Shown here: in pieces, positions 26,299 through 35,143 of the stretch
Layout: every line of letters begins with the position of its first letter
Position numbering within the stretch: position 1 is the stretch's first letter
Assembly: GCF_000455365.1 (NCBI RefSeq)
Contig: NZ_HG315685.1
Span: 175,514-239,513, forward strand
DNA from: Halopiger djelfimassiliensis
GTDB lineage: Archaea > Halobacteriota > Halobacteria > Halobacteriales > Natrialbaceae
DNA length: 64,000 nucleotides
Direction of reading: 5' to 3'
Notes under the pieces: model-generated
Database searches by the model: none
Told to the model about the DNA's origin: nothing
Seen by the model: only the letters and a program-made list of their open reading frames with translations
Position numbers and translations under genes: made by a program

Positions 26299-26982
26299 TC
26301 AGTCCGAGCGGGCGGCCTCGAGCATCGCCTCGATCGCCGCGAACTCGTCGTCGGTAACCTCGTGGCCCGTCGCGGGATAGCGTCGCTCGTCGACGTCTCC
26401 ACCCGCGCGCTCGAACGTTTGGACCGTCTTCCTGACGTGTGCGGAATCGATGTGGGGATCGTCCGCGCCGTAGCCGATGAGGATCGGCGTTCCCTCGAGG
26501 GAGCCGCCGACCGCAGTCGACTCGAGTTCGTCGGTCGATCCGGGAAGCAGCCCCGAGAGGACGGCGAGCCCGCCGTAGCGAGTCGGATTGCGTCGGACGT
26601 ACTCCGCGGCGACACAGGCCCCTTGCGAGAAGCCGACGACGACGGTTCGCTCGGGCGGAACCGCGATCGATCGCGCCTGCTCGAGCGCGGCCGCCACGCA
26701 GTCGACGCCCGATGAGAGCCACGGCTCGTTGTCCGATTGCGGTGCGGTCGCCGGGCGCGGAACCCAGCGGTTCCGTCGGGCCTGCGGCGCGAGCACGGCG
26801 ATCCCGTGTCCGGAGACCGGTTCCAGGAGGTTGATAATTCCTTGCGCCGTCGCGCCGCGGCCGTGACAGCACACGAGGGCCCCGTTTGCCGCCTTCGCTG
26901 GTGCACCGGCCGTCAGAAGCGGCTGTCCGGCGTGTGGCCCCGTTACCCCTTCCATCCGACGACCCGCGTTCGGTCCGGTCAT
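26299..26982 (-). CDS. Carboxylesterase/phospholipase-like hydrolase (MhqD-like)
   Basis: The 227-residue alpha/beta hydrolase has ALVCCHGRGATAQGI (oxyanion loop), the nucleophile elbow VVVGFSQGACVAAEY, GYGADDPHI (Asp) and YPATGHEVTDDE (His). The start ATG 26980-26982 overlaps the stop of the upstream dioxygenase gene as ATGA, so the two form a coupled operon. A hydrolase plus ring-cleaving dioxygenase is the layout of Bacillus mhq quinone-detoxification operons. The substrate is inferred. Confidence 0.82.
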   Translation of the reverse strand: MTGPNAGRRMEGVTGPHAGQPLLTAGAPAKAANGALVCCHGRGATAQGIINLLEPVSGHGIAVLAPQARRNRWVPRPATAPQSDNEPWLSSGVDCVAAALEQARSIAVPPERTVVVGFSQGACVAAEYVRRNPTRYGGLAVLSGLLPGSTDELESTAVGGSLEGTPILIGYGADDPHIDSAHVRKTVQTFERAGGDVDERRYPATGHEVTDDEFAAIEAMLEAARSD

Positions 26983-27944
26983 CGATCGCCGACATCGGTC
27001 TCGGGGAGTGTCAGTTCCGGTAGCTGGCTCTCGATCAGGTCGCGGTCCCGTTCGAACCACTCGGGAAGAAACAGCGAGTCGCCGGCTGGTGTCGACCCCC
27101 GACTTGAAGCGAGACCGTCGGTCTCCGTCGCGAGTTCGAAGAGGATGCCCCCGGGCTCGCGGACGTACAGCGAATGGAAGAAGTGCCGGTCCTTGACGCG
27201 GGAGACGTCGTAACCGCGGTCGTCGAACAGCTCTCGCCACTCGTACAGGTCGGTTTCGGCGTCGACTCGCACCGCGACGTGGTGTATCGTCCCGGTCCCC
27301 TCCCGACCGAACGACGCCTCGCGGTCGAGCACGTCGACGACGGTCGCTCGCGCCCCCGACGCTCGATACCGAACCCGATCGTCGCGTTCGGTCACGTATT
27401 CGAATCCGAGCGTCTCGAGCGTGCTCGCTGTCGCGTACGGGTTGATCGACAGGGTGGACACGCCGTACAGGCCACGGATCGCGTTAGCCGCCGGGACCGG
27501 GCCGTCGATCCACGGGTCGACTCCGGCCGCGTCGATCCGTTCGGACGATCCGCCGACGAGTTCGAGTCGGGTCCCGGCGGGATCGGCAAACCGGATGACG
27601 CGTTCGCCGAACCGGTCGTCCGGCCCCGAAACCGCCACGTCGTGGGCCACGAGTCGGTCGCGCCAGTACTCGAGTGCCCCGTCCGGAACGACGAACGCGA
27701 CCGACCCGATCTGTGGATGCCCGACGCGACCCGACTCGCCGTATGGGTCCGCGAAGTGAGTCAGCACCGTCCCCGGCGTCCCTGCCGCATCGCCGAAGTA
27801 GAGGTGGTGCTGGAGGATATCCTCGAAGTTCACCGTCCGAACGACCAGTCGCAATCCGAGCATGCCGCTGTAGAAGTCGACGGCCGTCTGGGCGTCCCCG
27901 ACGATGCCCGTGACGTGATGTAGCCCCGGCGTGTCCGAACGCAT
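26979..27944 (-). CDS. Ring-cleaving dioxygenase, glyoxalase/VOC superfamily (MhqO/MhqE-like)
   Basis: The 321-residue protein has two VOC modules. The first has LHHVTGIVGDAQTAVDFYSGMLGLRLV with metal-ligand His and IGSVAFVVPDGALEYWRDRL. The second has YGVSTLSINPYATASTLETLGF, GTIHHVAVRVDAETD and the final EPGGILFELAT with the Glu ligand. It is closest in pattern to MhqO/MhqE proteins that open hydroquinone or catechol rings. It is first gene of an overlapping pair with a carboxylesterase. I infer quinone or electrophile detoxification. Confidence 0.85.
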   Translation of the reverse strand: MRSDTPGLHHVTGIVGDAQTAVDFYSGMLGLRLVVRTVNFEDILQHHLYFGDAAGTPGTVLTHFADPYGESGRVGHPQIGSVAFVVPDGALEYWRDRLVAHDVAVSGPDDRFGERVIRFADPAGTRLELVGGSSERIDAAGVDPWIDGPVPAANAIRGLYGVSTLSINPYATASTLETLGFEYVTERDDRVRYRASGARATVVDVLDREASFGREGTGTIHHVAVRVDAETDLYEWRELFDDRGYDVSRVKDRHFFHSLYVREPGGILFELATETDGLASSRGSTPAGDSLFLPEWFERDRDLIESQLPELTLPETDVGDR

Positions 27945-28087
27945 CGTCCGAACTACGGCGTCGATGCGGATAGCCTGTCGGGTCCGTGTCCCTCTCGAGG
28001 TCGCGGCCCGGGGGACCCGCTCACGACGACGCCGGGACGCCCGTCTGACGAACGCTTAAGTTGATTGGGAAATGTACACAGGGACGA

Positions 28088-28501
28088 ATGGGCAACAAGA
28101 ACAAGACGATCTCGTTTCGCGTGAACGAGGACGCGTTCGAGGCGCTTCAGGACATCGCCGAGGAACGCGACATCTCGCTGTCCGCGGTCTTCCGGGATTA
28201 CGTCGACCAACTCGTCGAACACGACGGTCAGGTCGCGGTCGTCCCCGAGCGCGAACTCGACGTCGGAACGGCCGAGCAAGGGGACGAGACGGACCTCTCG
28301 TTTCCGCCGACCGTCGAGGTACCCAAAAGCTTCATCCGCGAACACGAACGGCTGGAACTCGAAGCCGAACACCTCCGGGAGCAACTCGACGAGTACAAAT
28401 CGTACGTCAACGAGTTGCAAGACCGGCTCGAGGACGAGCAGGACGAGGTCCTGTTGCTCGACGAGTTGGACGAGGGAGACGAGTCCTACCAGTTGCGGTA
28501 G
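28088..28501 (+). CDS. Ribbon-helix-helix protein with coiled coil
   Basis: The 137-residue protein starts MGNKNKTISFRVNEDAFEAL, a ribbon-helix-helix (CopG-like) domain up to about residue 45 (TISFRVNEDAFEALQDIAEERD...FRDYVDQLV). A linker follows, then a long acidic coiled coil from about residue 80 to 125 (ERLELEAEHLREQLDEYKSY...). It is probably a dimeric DNA-binding regulator. The start ATG 28088 has a TATA-like ttaagttg about 32 nt upstream. No toxin partner is adjacent. Confidence 0.72.
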   Translation: MGNKNKTISFRVNEDAFEALQDIAEERDISLSAVFRDYVDQLVEHDGQVAVVPERELDVGTAEQGDETDLSFPPTVEVPKSFIREHERLELEAEHLREQLDEYKSYVNELQDRLEDEQDEVLLLDELDEGDESYQLR

Positions 28502-28509
28502 CCGGACCG

Positions 28510-28965
28510 TTATCTCGCTAGCTCCTGTTTCGACTGCCGGATCTCGTCCCGTTTCTCGGCTGCTCCGTCGACCCGTGCCAGCCCCTCGGCCGCTTCGAGC
28601 GTCCGGACGGCGTCGTCGAGAAAGGACAGGATGTCGCCGGGATAGGCATAGACCATGTAGTCGTCGGTCATCACGTCGACGATGGCGTCCGGCCCCAGTC
28701 CCTGAGCGCGGAGTTCGAGCAGGTACTGGATAAACTTCCGTTCCGGACAGCCACAGTAGGGGTTGTTATCACAGTCACAGTCGAGGAAGTCCTGCGAGAA
28801 ATCGAGGACCCGGTCCCGCGTCGCGTCGTCGAGTTTCTCGAGCCCCTCGCCCTGAAAGAGCACGTCAAGCGTCGCTCCCTTGAAGGCTCCTTTGGGGATG
28901 TTCGTCTCGAGCTGGGAGCTGAGCTGGCGGTGGTTCTTGACGTAGATCTTGTCGGTGATGGCCAC
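28510..28965 (-). CDS. Conserved haloarchaeal protein with Cys cluster (DUF5814-like)
   Basis: The 151-residue protein begins MAITDKIYVKNHRQLSSQL and contains a dense cysteine cluster (DCDCDNNPYCGCPERKF, residues 61-77) that could bind zinc or an iron-sulfur centre. An alpha-helical region follows (IQYLLELRAQGLGPDAIVDVM). It resembles the DUF5814 family, which is also seen attached to haloarchaeal helicases; that link is from memory and moderate. Function is unknown. It is convergent with the RHH gene. Confidence 0.7.
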   Translation of the reverse strand: MAITDKIYVKNHRQLSSQLETNIPKGAFKGATLDVLFQGEGLEKLDDATRDRVLDFSQDFLDCDCDNNPYCGCPERKFIQYLLELRAQGLGPDAIVDVMTDDYMVYAYPGDILSFLDDAVRTLEAAEGLARVDGAAEKRDEIRQSKQELAR

Positions 28966-29125
28966 GCGTTGGCGAGGCTACGACCGTGTGGCCGAAAAAC
29001 GTCTCGGTCGCGTGTCGCGAGTCACTGTGGGATCGCGGCGAAATTCAGCGGTATACTCATCCACACACCGTGGACGAGTCGTAACGTATTTCAGGCCGAC
29101 CACTCCTAAATCAGTGTGCAAGCGT

Positions 29126-29198
29126 GTCCGGGTTGGGGTAGTGGTTATCCTTCAGCCTTGTGGAGGCTGAGACGCGGGTTCGATTCTCGCACCCGGAC
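29126..29198 (+). tRNA. tRNA-His (GTG)
   Basis: The anticodon arm CAGCC-TTGTGGA-GGCTG has anticodon GTG (His). The acceptor stem TCCGGGT (29127-29133) pairs with ACCCGGA (29191-29197). An extra G at 29126 faces C at 29198, the G-1:C73 pair diagnostic of tRNA-His. T arm GCGGGTTCGATTCTCGC is normal. There is no intron. Part of its 3' half is repeated 74 bp downstream. Confidence 0.95.
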
Positions 29199-29710
29199 TT
29201 TTTCACGACGACCGAAGGGTGGAGTGGAAACGCCGGAAGCCCCGCAGTCGGGTTCGATTCTCGCCTCCGGACGTTCCGTCGCGAACGAAGACGTGAGCCA
29301 CGCGTCGGTCGAACTCGTCCGAAACGCGGTCGATCCCTTCCGGTATCGACGTCTCGATGGCCGACAGGACCGACCGACTCGAGCGTGACAACTGTGCGTC
29401 CGTCGTCGAACGCGACGATGCGATCCGGACGAAGACGATGGGCGGGGACTCGATCCGACGAAGTGGCAACCGCTCTGGTGTCCCCACTGTGGGGCCAGAT
29501 TGAAGACGGTTTTCGAGGACGGCTGAGGCCGAACGTCTGCACTCGTTCGCGCGGCCATCGTTGCTTCTGGAGGAAGATTAATAATAGGGTATATTGTGTT
29601 GTCAGTAAAGACAGTGCTCGAGCGCGGCCGGAACGGTCGGGCGTCTCGAGGCGCGGAGTGTTCCGTGAATCAGCTGTTCGACCCGAGAAAGCTTCGAATA
29701 CCTTGTACCG
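29199..29710. other. Degraded stretch downstream of tRNA-His
   Basis: This 512-bp stretch has no convincing gene. It holds the tRNA-His 3' duplicate (29250-29272). Around 29430-29526 one plus frame reads LDPTKWQPLWCPHCGARL and ends TGA, like the tail of a zinc-ribbon protein, but the frame upstream lacks a start and seems shifted. An AT-rich promoter for the methyltransferase gene (aataatagggtatattg, about 29578-29594) lies at the right. I read it as remains of an element integrated at the tRNA. Confidence 0.5.
29250..29272 (+). repeat. Duplicate of the tRNA-His 3' end (possible att remnant)
   Basis: GGGTTCGATTCTCGC followed by two changed bases and CCGGAC repeats positions 29176-29198 of tRNA-His, with 21 of 23 bases identical and a 74-bp offset. 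Tyrosine integrases commonly use a tRNA 3' half as attachment site and leave such a copy. No integrase gene is near, so this would be a scar. Confidence 0.55.
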
Positions 29711-30877
29711 ATGACTGATACGCCCGCCTCGGAAACGACGTACCGCCACAGACTCGACGAGCGACTCGAGCGACTCGCGAATAGACCGGGCGCGACGATC
29801 AGGCGCGTCGTCCGGGGGTCCCGCGGCGCGTTCCCGACGCTCGTCCACGAACGGCTGACGGCACTCGGGCTCGCCGAATCGCTTCCGGACGGCGAGCCGG
29901 CACGGGTCGAACCGCCCGACACCATCGGGAAGCCCGAATTACACCCGCTGGATTTCGAGTGGTACTTTACCGACGATACCGTGCGCTCGCTCGTTCGGAC
30001 GCTGGGCGACGCCGGCGATCGCGTGCTCTGTCTCGGGACGCCGACGGTCGCCGTCGGACTCGCACGGGCGGGCGTCCCGGTGACGCTCGTCGACCGCAAC
30101 CCGTTGTTCCGGATGCGACTCGACGACGTTCCCGAACCGCTGACGTTCGTCAATCAGGACCTTACCGAACCGATCGACGCCGAAACGGCGTTTCCGGTGG
30201 TGTTTCTGGATCCGCCGTGGTATCCGGAACACACCCACTCGTGGCTCGCCAGCGCCTGTCGTCACGTCGCGGCCGACGGGCGGATCTACGTCGCAACGTT
30301 TCCGCCACTCGTCCGCCCGGCGGCGGCGACACAACGGTCGGAGCTGTTCGACACGATCCGCCACGTCGGGTCGCTCTCGGTCGACGACGACGCCCTCGTC
30401 TACTACACGCCGCCGTTCGAGCGGGCGGTCCTCGAGCACAGCGACGTCCCGGTCATAAGCGACTGGCGACGGGGTGATCTCGTGCGTATCGACGTCCGGG
30501 ATCCGTCCGCGTTACCCGACCCTCCCCGCGTGGAGACCGGCTCCGACTGGGAGACGTTCGTGACCAACGGCAGGGTCGTCAAACTCCGGACGACGGTTTC
30601 CGGTGCGGCGTCGGAGCCACTCGCCCCGATCGACGGCTGTGAGGACTACGTTCTGCCCAGCGTCAGTCGCCGGGATGCGCGGCGGAACCACGTCGACCTC
30701 TGGACCTCCCGCAACCGCGTGGCTGCGGTTGGCAACCGGTCTGTCGTCGCCGAGGCGCTCGAACTGCTCGAGGACGGCGGGTCGGTCTCGGAGCTTCGCC
30801 CGGCGGCGTTTTCGGTGTCGATCGACGAACCGACCCTCGAGCGGCTCGCGACTCGTCTCGAGGCCGTACTGGCCTAA
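29711..30877 (+). CDS. SAM-dependent methyltransferase-like protein with DPPWY motif
   Basis: The 388-residue protein has a helical N-terminus (1-60), then a Rossmann-like segment GDRVLCLGTPTVAVGLARAG (motif I region, about 103-122), VTLVDRN, and the catalytic-type motif FLDPPWYPEH (Asp167-Pro-Pro-Trp-Tyr). That motif is typical of amino-methyltransferases acting on adenine or cytosine N and of related aminopropyl transferases. A C-terminal domain of about 150 residues is unassigned. It stands alone and has its own promoter. Substrate may be nucleic acid or a polyamine; I cannot decide. Confidence 0.72.
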   Translation: MTDTPASETTYRHRLDERLERLANRPGATIRRVVRGSRGAFPTLVHERLTALGLAESLPDGEPARVEPPDTIGKPELHPLDFEWYFTDDTVRSLVRTLGDAGDRVLCLGTPTVAVGLARAGVPVTLVDRNPLFRMRLDDVPEPLTFVNQDLTEPIDAETAFPVVFLDPPWYPEHTHSWLASACRHVAADGRIYVATFPPLVRPAAATQRSELFDTIRHVGSLSVDDDALVYYTPPFERAVLEHSDVPVISDWRRGDLVRIDVRDPSALPDPPRVETGSDWETFVTNGRVVKLRTTVSGAASEPLAPIDGCEDYVLPSVSRRDARRNHVDLWTSRNRVAAVGNRSVVAEALELLEDGGSVSELRPAAFSVSIDEPTLERLATRLEAVLA

Positions 30878-30912
30878 CGGCGCGTCGGGACGTCAGCGGA
30901 CCGTCGAGTCCG

Positions 30913-31410
30913 CTACTCGGCGTTCGGTTCGTCGGTCCAGTACTCGACATCGTCCGCGAGCCGATAGTAGCCGTGGACGTGCCGCGGATCGGAACTCCCC
31001 GGCGGCGACCCGACGAACACCCCGAGCTTTTCGGAATCCGGATAGACGGTGACATCCGGCTCGTTCATCGTCGAAACCATTACGTACCGGAGCGGACCCT
31101 CGGTGTCGTTGACGACGCGGTGGGCCCCGCGTTCGTCCGCGGGGAGTGCGACGAACTCGCCGTCGGTGAGGCGGTGTGTCTCCCCGTCGAGCCTGAGCGT
31201 CCCGGTTCCCTCGAGAACGAACAGCGCTTCCTCGTTTCCGGTGTGGTAGTGATACGGCCACGACCGGCTCCCCGCGGGGAGTTCGTACAGGCTACAGCCG
31301 ATTTCGTCGCTGCCAGCTGCCTCACCTAACTGCTTTCGTTTGAACTGTGTCTCCCCGTCCTCGTTCTCGACGCTCGTCCACGCTAGTTCGTCTACGTTGA
31401 TGCTACCCAT
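30913..31410 (-). CDS. Cupin-domain protein
   Basis: The 165-residue protein carries the cupin motifs: SWPYHYHTGNEEALFVLEG (G-x5-H-x-H-x3-4-E) and LPADERGAHRVVN (G-x5-P-x-G-x2-H-like). The single beta-barrel probably binds a metal through the His-His-Glu-His set. Many such stand-alone cupins are sugar isomerases or oxygenases, but nothing here narrows it. It lies convergent to the methyltransferase and is divergent from the sugar-binding lipoprotein gene. Confidence 0.82.
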   Translation of the reverse strand: MGSINVDELAWTSVENEDGETQFKRKQLGEAAGSDEIGCSLYELPAGSRSWPYHYHTGNEEALFVLEGTGTLRLDGETHRLTDGEFVALPADERGAHRVVNDTEGPLRYVMVSTMNEPDVTVYPDSEKLGVFVGSPPGSSDPRHVHGYYRLADDVEYWTDEPNAE

Positions 31411-31565
31411 GGTATCGGATATGCTACCGTCGGTAATAGTCGTCCGGCAACGGAACCCGGTCGGACTTTCGCGTGTACCTATCCGGAAACCCGGAAGTCA
31501 GTCGTCCGTCCATTACAGTACTGTTGAATAAATCGTTAAGGTTTCAATCGACCATACGAGTGACT

Positions 31566-32837
31566 ATGGGCACCAGGAACAGGCCCGTCGACTGGGATCG
31601 TCGTACCGTCCTTCGTGGTCTCGGTGTGGGTGCCGTCGGCCTCGCCGGCTGTCTGGGGGAAGACGGCGAGGGAGAGGGGGAATCCTCCCTCTCCGTCACC
31701 GGCGTCTGGACCGGGGGCGAAGAGGAGGACTTCATGGCCGTCGTCGACCACGTCGAGAACGAAACGGACCTCGAGATCCAGTACGAACCACGGGATACCG
31801 AAGCCATTCTGACGGGGACGTTGATGGATTACGAGTCGGGCGTTGCCACCGCCGACGTCGTGGTGATGCCGTCACCGGCGCGGATCCGCTCGGACGGGGA
31901 CGCCGGTCACCTGGCCCCGCTTGGGGACAGTTGGGATCCCGACCGGTTCGCCCCGGATCCGGAGCAGGTGATGGTCGACGACGAGGTCTACGCCGCCCCC
32001 TTCAAGATGGATCTCAAGCCCGGATTCTGGTACCGCCAGTCGTTTTTCGACGAACACGACCTCTCCGAACCGAGGGGCTACGACGAGTTCCTCGACCTTC
32101 TCGATCGGATCGACGGCATCGACGGCGTCGACGCGCCCCTCGCGTCGGGCAACGGCGACGGTTGGCCCCTGAGCGACGTCACCGAGGCGTTTCTCCTCCA
32201 GCAGGACGACGGCGCACAACTCCAGCGGGACCTCATCGCCGGCGAGGCGGCGTTTACCGACGATCGCGTGGTCTCGGCGCTCGAGCGGGTACAGGAACTC
32301 CTGCAACAGGGATACTTCAGTGACGTCCGGGACTTCGGCGTCCAGTACGAGTACTTCTGGGACAATCAGCTCCCGCTGTACTTCATGGGCTCGTGGACGC
32401 CGGGGTTCGAGGCGATCGGTGATCCAGCGGATCTCGACGTTTTCATGCTCCCGGAAACAGACGCGATGGTGGCCAGCGTGAACTGGTTTACCGTTCCCGA
32501 GTATTCGGACCGGCGAGACGAGGCCCGGACGGCCGTCGAAGGATTCGTTTCGGCCGACGGCCAGCAGGTCTGGGCCGAACGGGGCGGCTTCATCGCCTCG
32601 AACCTGGACGTTCCCGACGATGCGTACGAACTCGACGTGATGCGGGATCTCTCGGCGATGGCGGACGAGGTGGAACTGGTTCCCGACCTCGACGACGCGC
32701 TGGGGGACCCCTTCCAGTCGGAGTTCTGGTCGCAACTCACCGGTCTCTGGGCAGATCCGGATTCGGATGTCGAGTCGATGAGCGAGCGCCTCGACGACGT
32801 CCTTCAGGAAACCGCCGGGAACGACGGCGGCGAGTAA
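31566..32837 (+). CDS. ABC transporter substrate-binding lipoprotein (sugar type)
   Basis: The 423-residue protein has a Tat signal with lipobox (WDRRTVLRGLGVGAVGLAGC), an acidic linker, and a family-1 solute-binding fold (SLSVTGVWTGGEEEDFMAVV, LYFMGSWTPGFEAI, VNWFTVPEYS). It would capture a sugar outside the cell and pass it to the permease pair encoded convergently at 33.2-35.1 kb. The start ATG 31566 is supported by the signal and by a TATA-like gaataaat about 35 nt upstream. A small membrane protein gene follows immediately. Confidence 0.88.
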   Translation: MGTRNRPVDWDRRTVLRGLGVGAVGLAGCLGEDGEGEGESSLSVTGVWTGGEEEDFMAVVDHVENETDLEIQYEPRDTEAILTGTLMDYESGVATADVVVMPSPARIRSDGDAGHLAPLGDSWDPDRFAPDPEQVMVDDEVYAAPFKMDLKPGFWYRQSFFDEHDLSEPRGYDEFLDLLDRIDGIDGVDAPLASGNGDGWPLSDVTEAFLLQQDDGAQLQRDLIAGEAAFTDDRVVSALERVQELLQQGYFSDVRDFGVQYEYFWDNQLPLYFMGSWTPGFEAIGDPADLDVFMLPETDAMVASVNWFTVPEYSDRRDEARTAVEGFVSADGQQVWAERGGFIASNLDVPDDAYELDVMRDLSAMADEVELVPDLDDALGDPFQSEFWSQLTGLWADPDSDVESMSERLDDVLQETAGNDGGE

Positions 32838-32838
32838 C

Positions 32839-33150
32839 GTGGCGGGGGATCGAGCGGACGACGGGATCGCGACGTGGGTTCGAACCGCTCGCCGACGGGT
32901 CGACGTTGCTATCGAGGAGCTCCGTCGTCGCAACGCAAGTGCGGTCGCGATCGACCTGCTGTACTCGTTCACGACGGCGTTTCTCGCTACCCTGGCGATC
33001 AGGGGGCGCTGGCCGGCCGTCATCGCTGCCGGCCCGCTGGCTGCCTTCCTCGTTTTCGCCTGGCGGTCCTCGCGTGGGTTCTTCGTCGTCCAACTCGTCG
33101 TCATCGCAGTGACGGTCGTCGCGACCACCGCTGGCGTCCTGCCGCTTTGA
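32839..33150 (+). CDS. Small membrane protein in the sugar-binding-protein unit
   Basis: The gene starts with GTG at 32839, one base after the stop of the binding-protein gene, so it is probably co-translated. The 103-residue product has a charged N-terminus with helical Arg/Glu residues (1-38) and two or three hydrophobic segments (AVAIDLLYSFTTAFLATLAI, AVIAAGPLAAFLVFAW, FFVVQLVVIAVTVVATTAG). I do not recognise it. It may help the transporter or be a conserved passenger. Confidence 0.65.
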   Translation: MAGDRADDGIATWVRTARRRVDVAIEELRRRNASAVAIDLLYSFTTAFLATLAIRGRWPAVIAAGPLAAFLVFAWRSSRGFFVVQLVVIAVTVVATTAGVLPL

Positions 33151-33196
33151 CCGTCGCCGGTCCCGCCTGCAGCCGAATTTCCGCGACCTCGCCCCG

Positions 33197-34165
33197 TCAG
33201 TCCGCGACGGCGGCGACCATCCCGCGTTTGTAGTAGCGCTCGAGTACCAGAAACAGCAGTACGGGGGCAGCCATGGTCAGTACCGAACCGGCGGCCACGA
33301 GTCCCCAGTCGACCTGAATGCGCCCGCGCATCAGCGGGAGTACCTGCGGCGCGACGTACAACTCCGGGGAGCGCATGAACACGAGCGGGAAGAAAAACGC
33401 GTTCCAGACCCACGTAAACTGGATCACCGCTACCGAGACCAGCGCCGGGGCCGACAGCGGCAGGATGATCGTCCGGAAGATCTGGTACCGCGACGCGCCG
33501 TCGACGCGGGCCGCTTCCTCGAGTTCCTCGGGAATCCCGAGCAGGAAGTTCCGAAGGAACAACACGACCCAGCCCAGTCCCCAGCCGACGTGGACGAGGA
33601 TCAACCCCAGATACGTATCGAACAACCCGACTTCACGGAGGGTGTTGTAGTTGCCCATCGCGACGAGCTCCGGCGGAGCCGCCATCACGAGCAGGATCAC
33701 GAAAAACAACGATTTCTTCAGCGGGAACTCGAAGCGGGCGAACGGGTACGCCGCCATCGCGCCGAGCAACATCACCACTAGCACCGAGGGGACGGTGACG
33801 ATCACGGTGTTGAACAGCGCCCGTCGCATCGGTGCCGTCCGATACGTCCACGCACGATGGTAGTTCTCGAGCGTGATCGTCATCCCCTCGAGATGCCACC
33901 ACCCCTGCAGAATCTCCGACAGGGGGCGAAACGACGCCATGACCAGCCCGATAAACGGCACGATCCACAGCACCGCGACCGCGATTGCCAGCAGGTACGC
34001 AAGCGTTCTCGAGGTCGACGGGACGGCGGCAGCGATTCGGTCCCGCCGGTCGAGGTCCGGCTCCGGTGCGGTCTCGGGAACCGCGTCGGCGGCAAGATAC
34101 CGGTCGCCGTCGGTTTCGGGTTCGGTTCCGGGTTCCGTCGGGGTGAGCGGATCGTCCTCTGTCAT
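33197..34165 (-). CDS. Sugar ABC transporter permease (MalG-type)
   Basis: The 322-residue protein has a disordered acidic N-terminus (1-45) and six membrane helices, starting LAYLLAIAVAVLWIVPFIGLVMAS. The EAA motif EELEEAARVDGASRYQIFRTIILPLSAPAL identifies a binding-protein-dependent sugar permease of the MalG class. It is the last gene of the unit ATPase - MalF-type - MalG-type and starts 6 nt after the preceding gene. It is convergent with the binding-protein unit. Confidence 0.9.
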   Translation of the reverse strand: MTEDDPLTPTEPGTEPETDGDRYLAADAVPETAPEPDLDRRDRIAAAVPSTSRTLAYLLAIAVAVLWIVPFIGLVMASFRPLSEILQGWWHLEGMTITLENYHRAWTYRTAPMRRALFNTVIVTVPSVLVVMLLGAMAAYPFARFEFPLKKSLFFVILLVMAAPPELVAMGNYNTLREVGLFDTYLGLILVHVGWGLGWVVLFLRNFLLGIPEELEEAARVDGASRYQIFRTIILPLSAPALVSVAVIQFTWVWNAFFFPLVFMRSPELYVAPQVLPLMRGRIQVDWGLVAAGSVLTMAAPVLLFLVLERYYKRGMVAAVAD

Positions 34166-34171
34166 GTCAAA

Positions 34172-35143
34172 TCACTCCATTCTGGCGATGTACGCGGCCA
34201 GCGGAACGACGATGATGAGTTCGATCAGCGCGACGACCATCGCGTTCCCGTACTCGATCGGCGGCTCGAACGCGGCCCTGTACACCTCGAGTCCGAGCAC
34301 CGAGAACACGTGGTTTGGCCCGCCGGCTGAGCCGCCGACGGCGTAGACGATCGCGAAGATCCGAAGGACCCAGATCATCCCCATGATGACGACGACGGCA
34401 GTCACGGGCTTGACCAGCGGCCAGATAACGTCCCTGAACCGCCGGTACCGTCCAGCGCCGTCGACTCTGGCCGACTCGAGCACCGCCGGATCGATGGCGG
34501 CCAGCGCCGAACTGTACAGCAGCATGCTGAACCCGGTCTGGATCCAGATTCCGCCCACGATGAGGGCGTAAATCGCTACCTGTGGTTCCTGAACCCAGTT
34601 TCGGACCAGTTGGTCCTGTCCGAGGATGCGGAGCAACCCGTTGAAAACCCCGGCCTCCGGATCGTAGATAAACAGCAGGACGAGACCGATCACGATCGTC
34701 GGCGTGGTAAACCCCAGAAAGACCATCGACCGGAGGATCCGGCGACCGCGAAGGTCGGCAAACAGCAGGGCCAGCCCGAGTCCGAGGAGGGTACTGGCGG
34801 GAACGTGAATGACCATCCACAGGAGGTTCTGGGTGAGCGCCCCCATCGGGAACCGGTAGCGACGCAGGTTCTCCCAGTTGATAATCAACGGATCGCGAAG
34901 CGTCTCCACCCAGTTCGACAGGCCGACGAACCGCCCCATTTCGAACCCCTGCCACGAGAAGAAGCTTCCGACCGTGGAGTAGACGATCGGACCGACCGAA
35001 AAGATCCCGAACAGGGTCAACCCCGGGACGAGAAAGACCGCAAGCGCCACCGCTTTCTCCCGGTCGACGTTCGGATCCAGTTTCGACCGGACGTCACGGA
35101 CGCGGTCGATCTCGAGGTCGCCGACGTACTCACGGAGACTCAT
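34172..35143 (-). CDS. Sugar ABC transporter permease (MalF-type)
   Basis: The 323-residue protein has six helices, starting AVALAVFLVPGLTLFGIFSVGPIVYS. The EAA loop LAAIDPAVLESARVDGAGRYRRFRDVIWPLVKPV marks a MalF-class permease (the loop docks on the ATPase). The start ATG overlaps the stop of the ATPase gene by 4 nt, so the subunits are probably made together. It forms a heterodimer with the MalG-type partner. Confidence 0.9.
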   Translation of the reverse strand: MSLREYVGDLEIDRVRDVRSKLDPNVDREKAVALAVFLVPGLTLFGIFSVGPIVYSTVGSFFSWQGFEMGRFVGLSNWVETLRDPLIINWENLRRYRFPMGALTQNLLWMVIHVPASTLLGLGLALLFADLRGRRILRSMVFLGFTTPTIVIGLVLLFIYDPEAGVFNGLLRILGQDQLVRNWVQEPQVAIYALIVGGIWIQTGFSMLLYSSALAAIDPAVLESARVDGAGRYRRFRDVIWPLVKPVTAVVVIMGMIWVLRIFAIVYAVGGSAGGPNHVFSVLGLEVYRAAFEPPIEYGNAMVVALIELIIVVPLAAYIARME

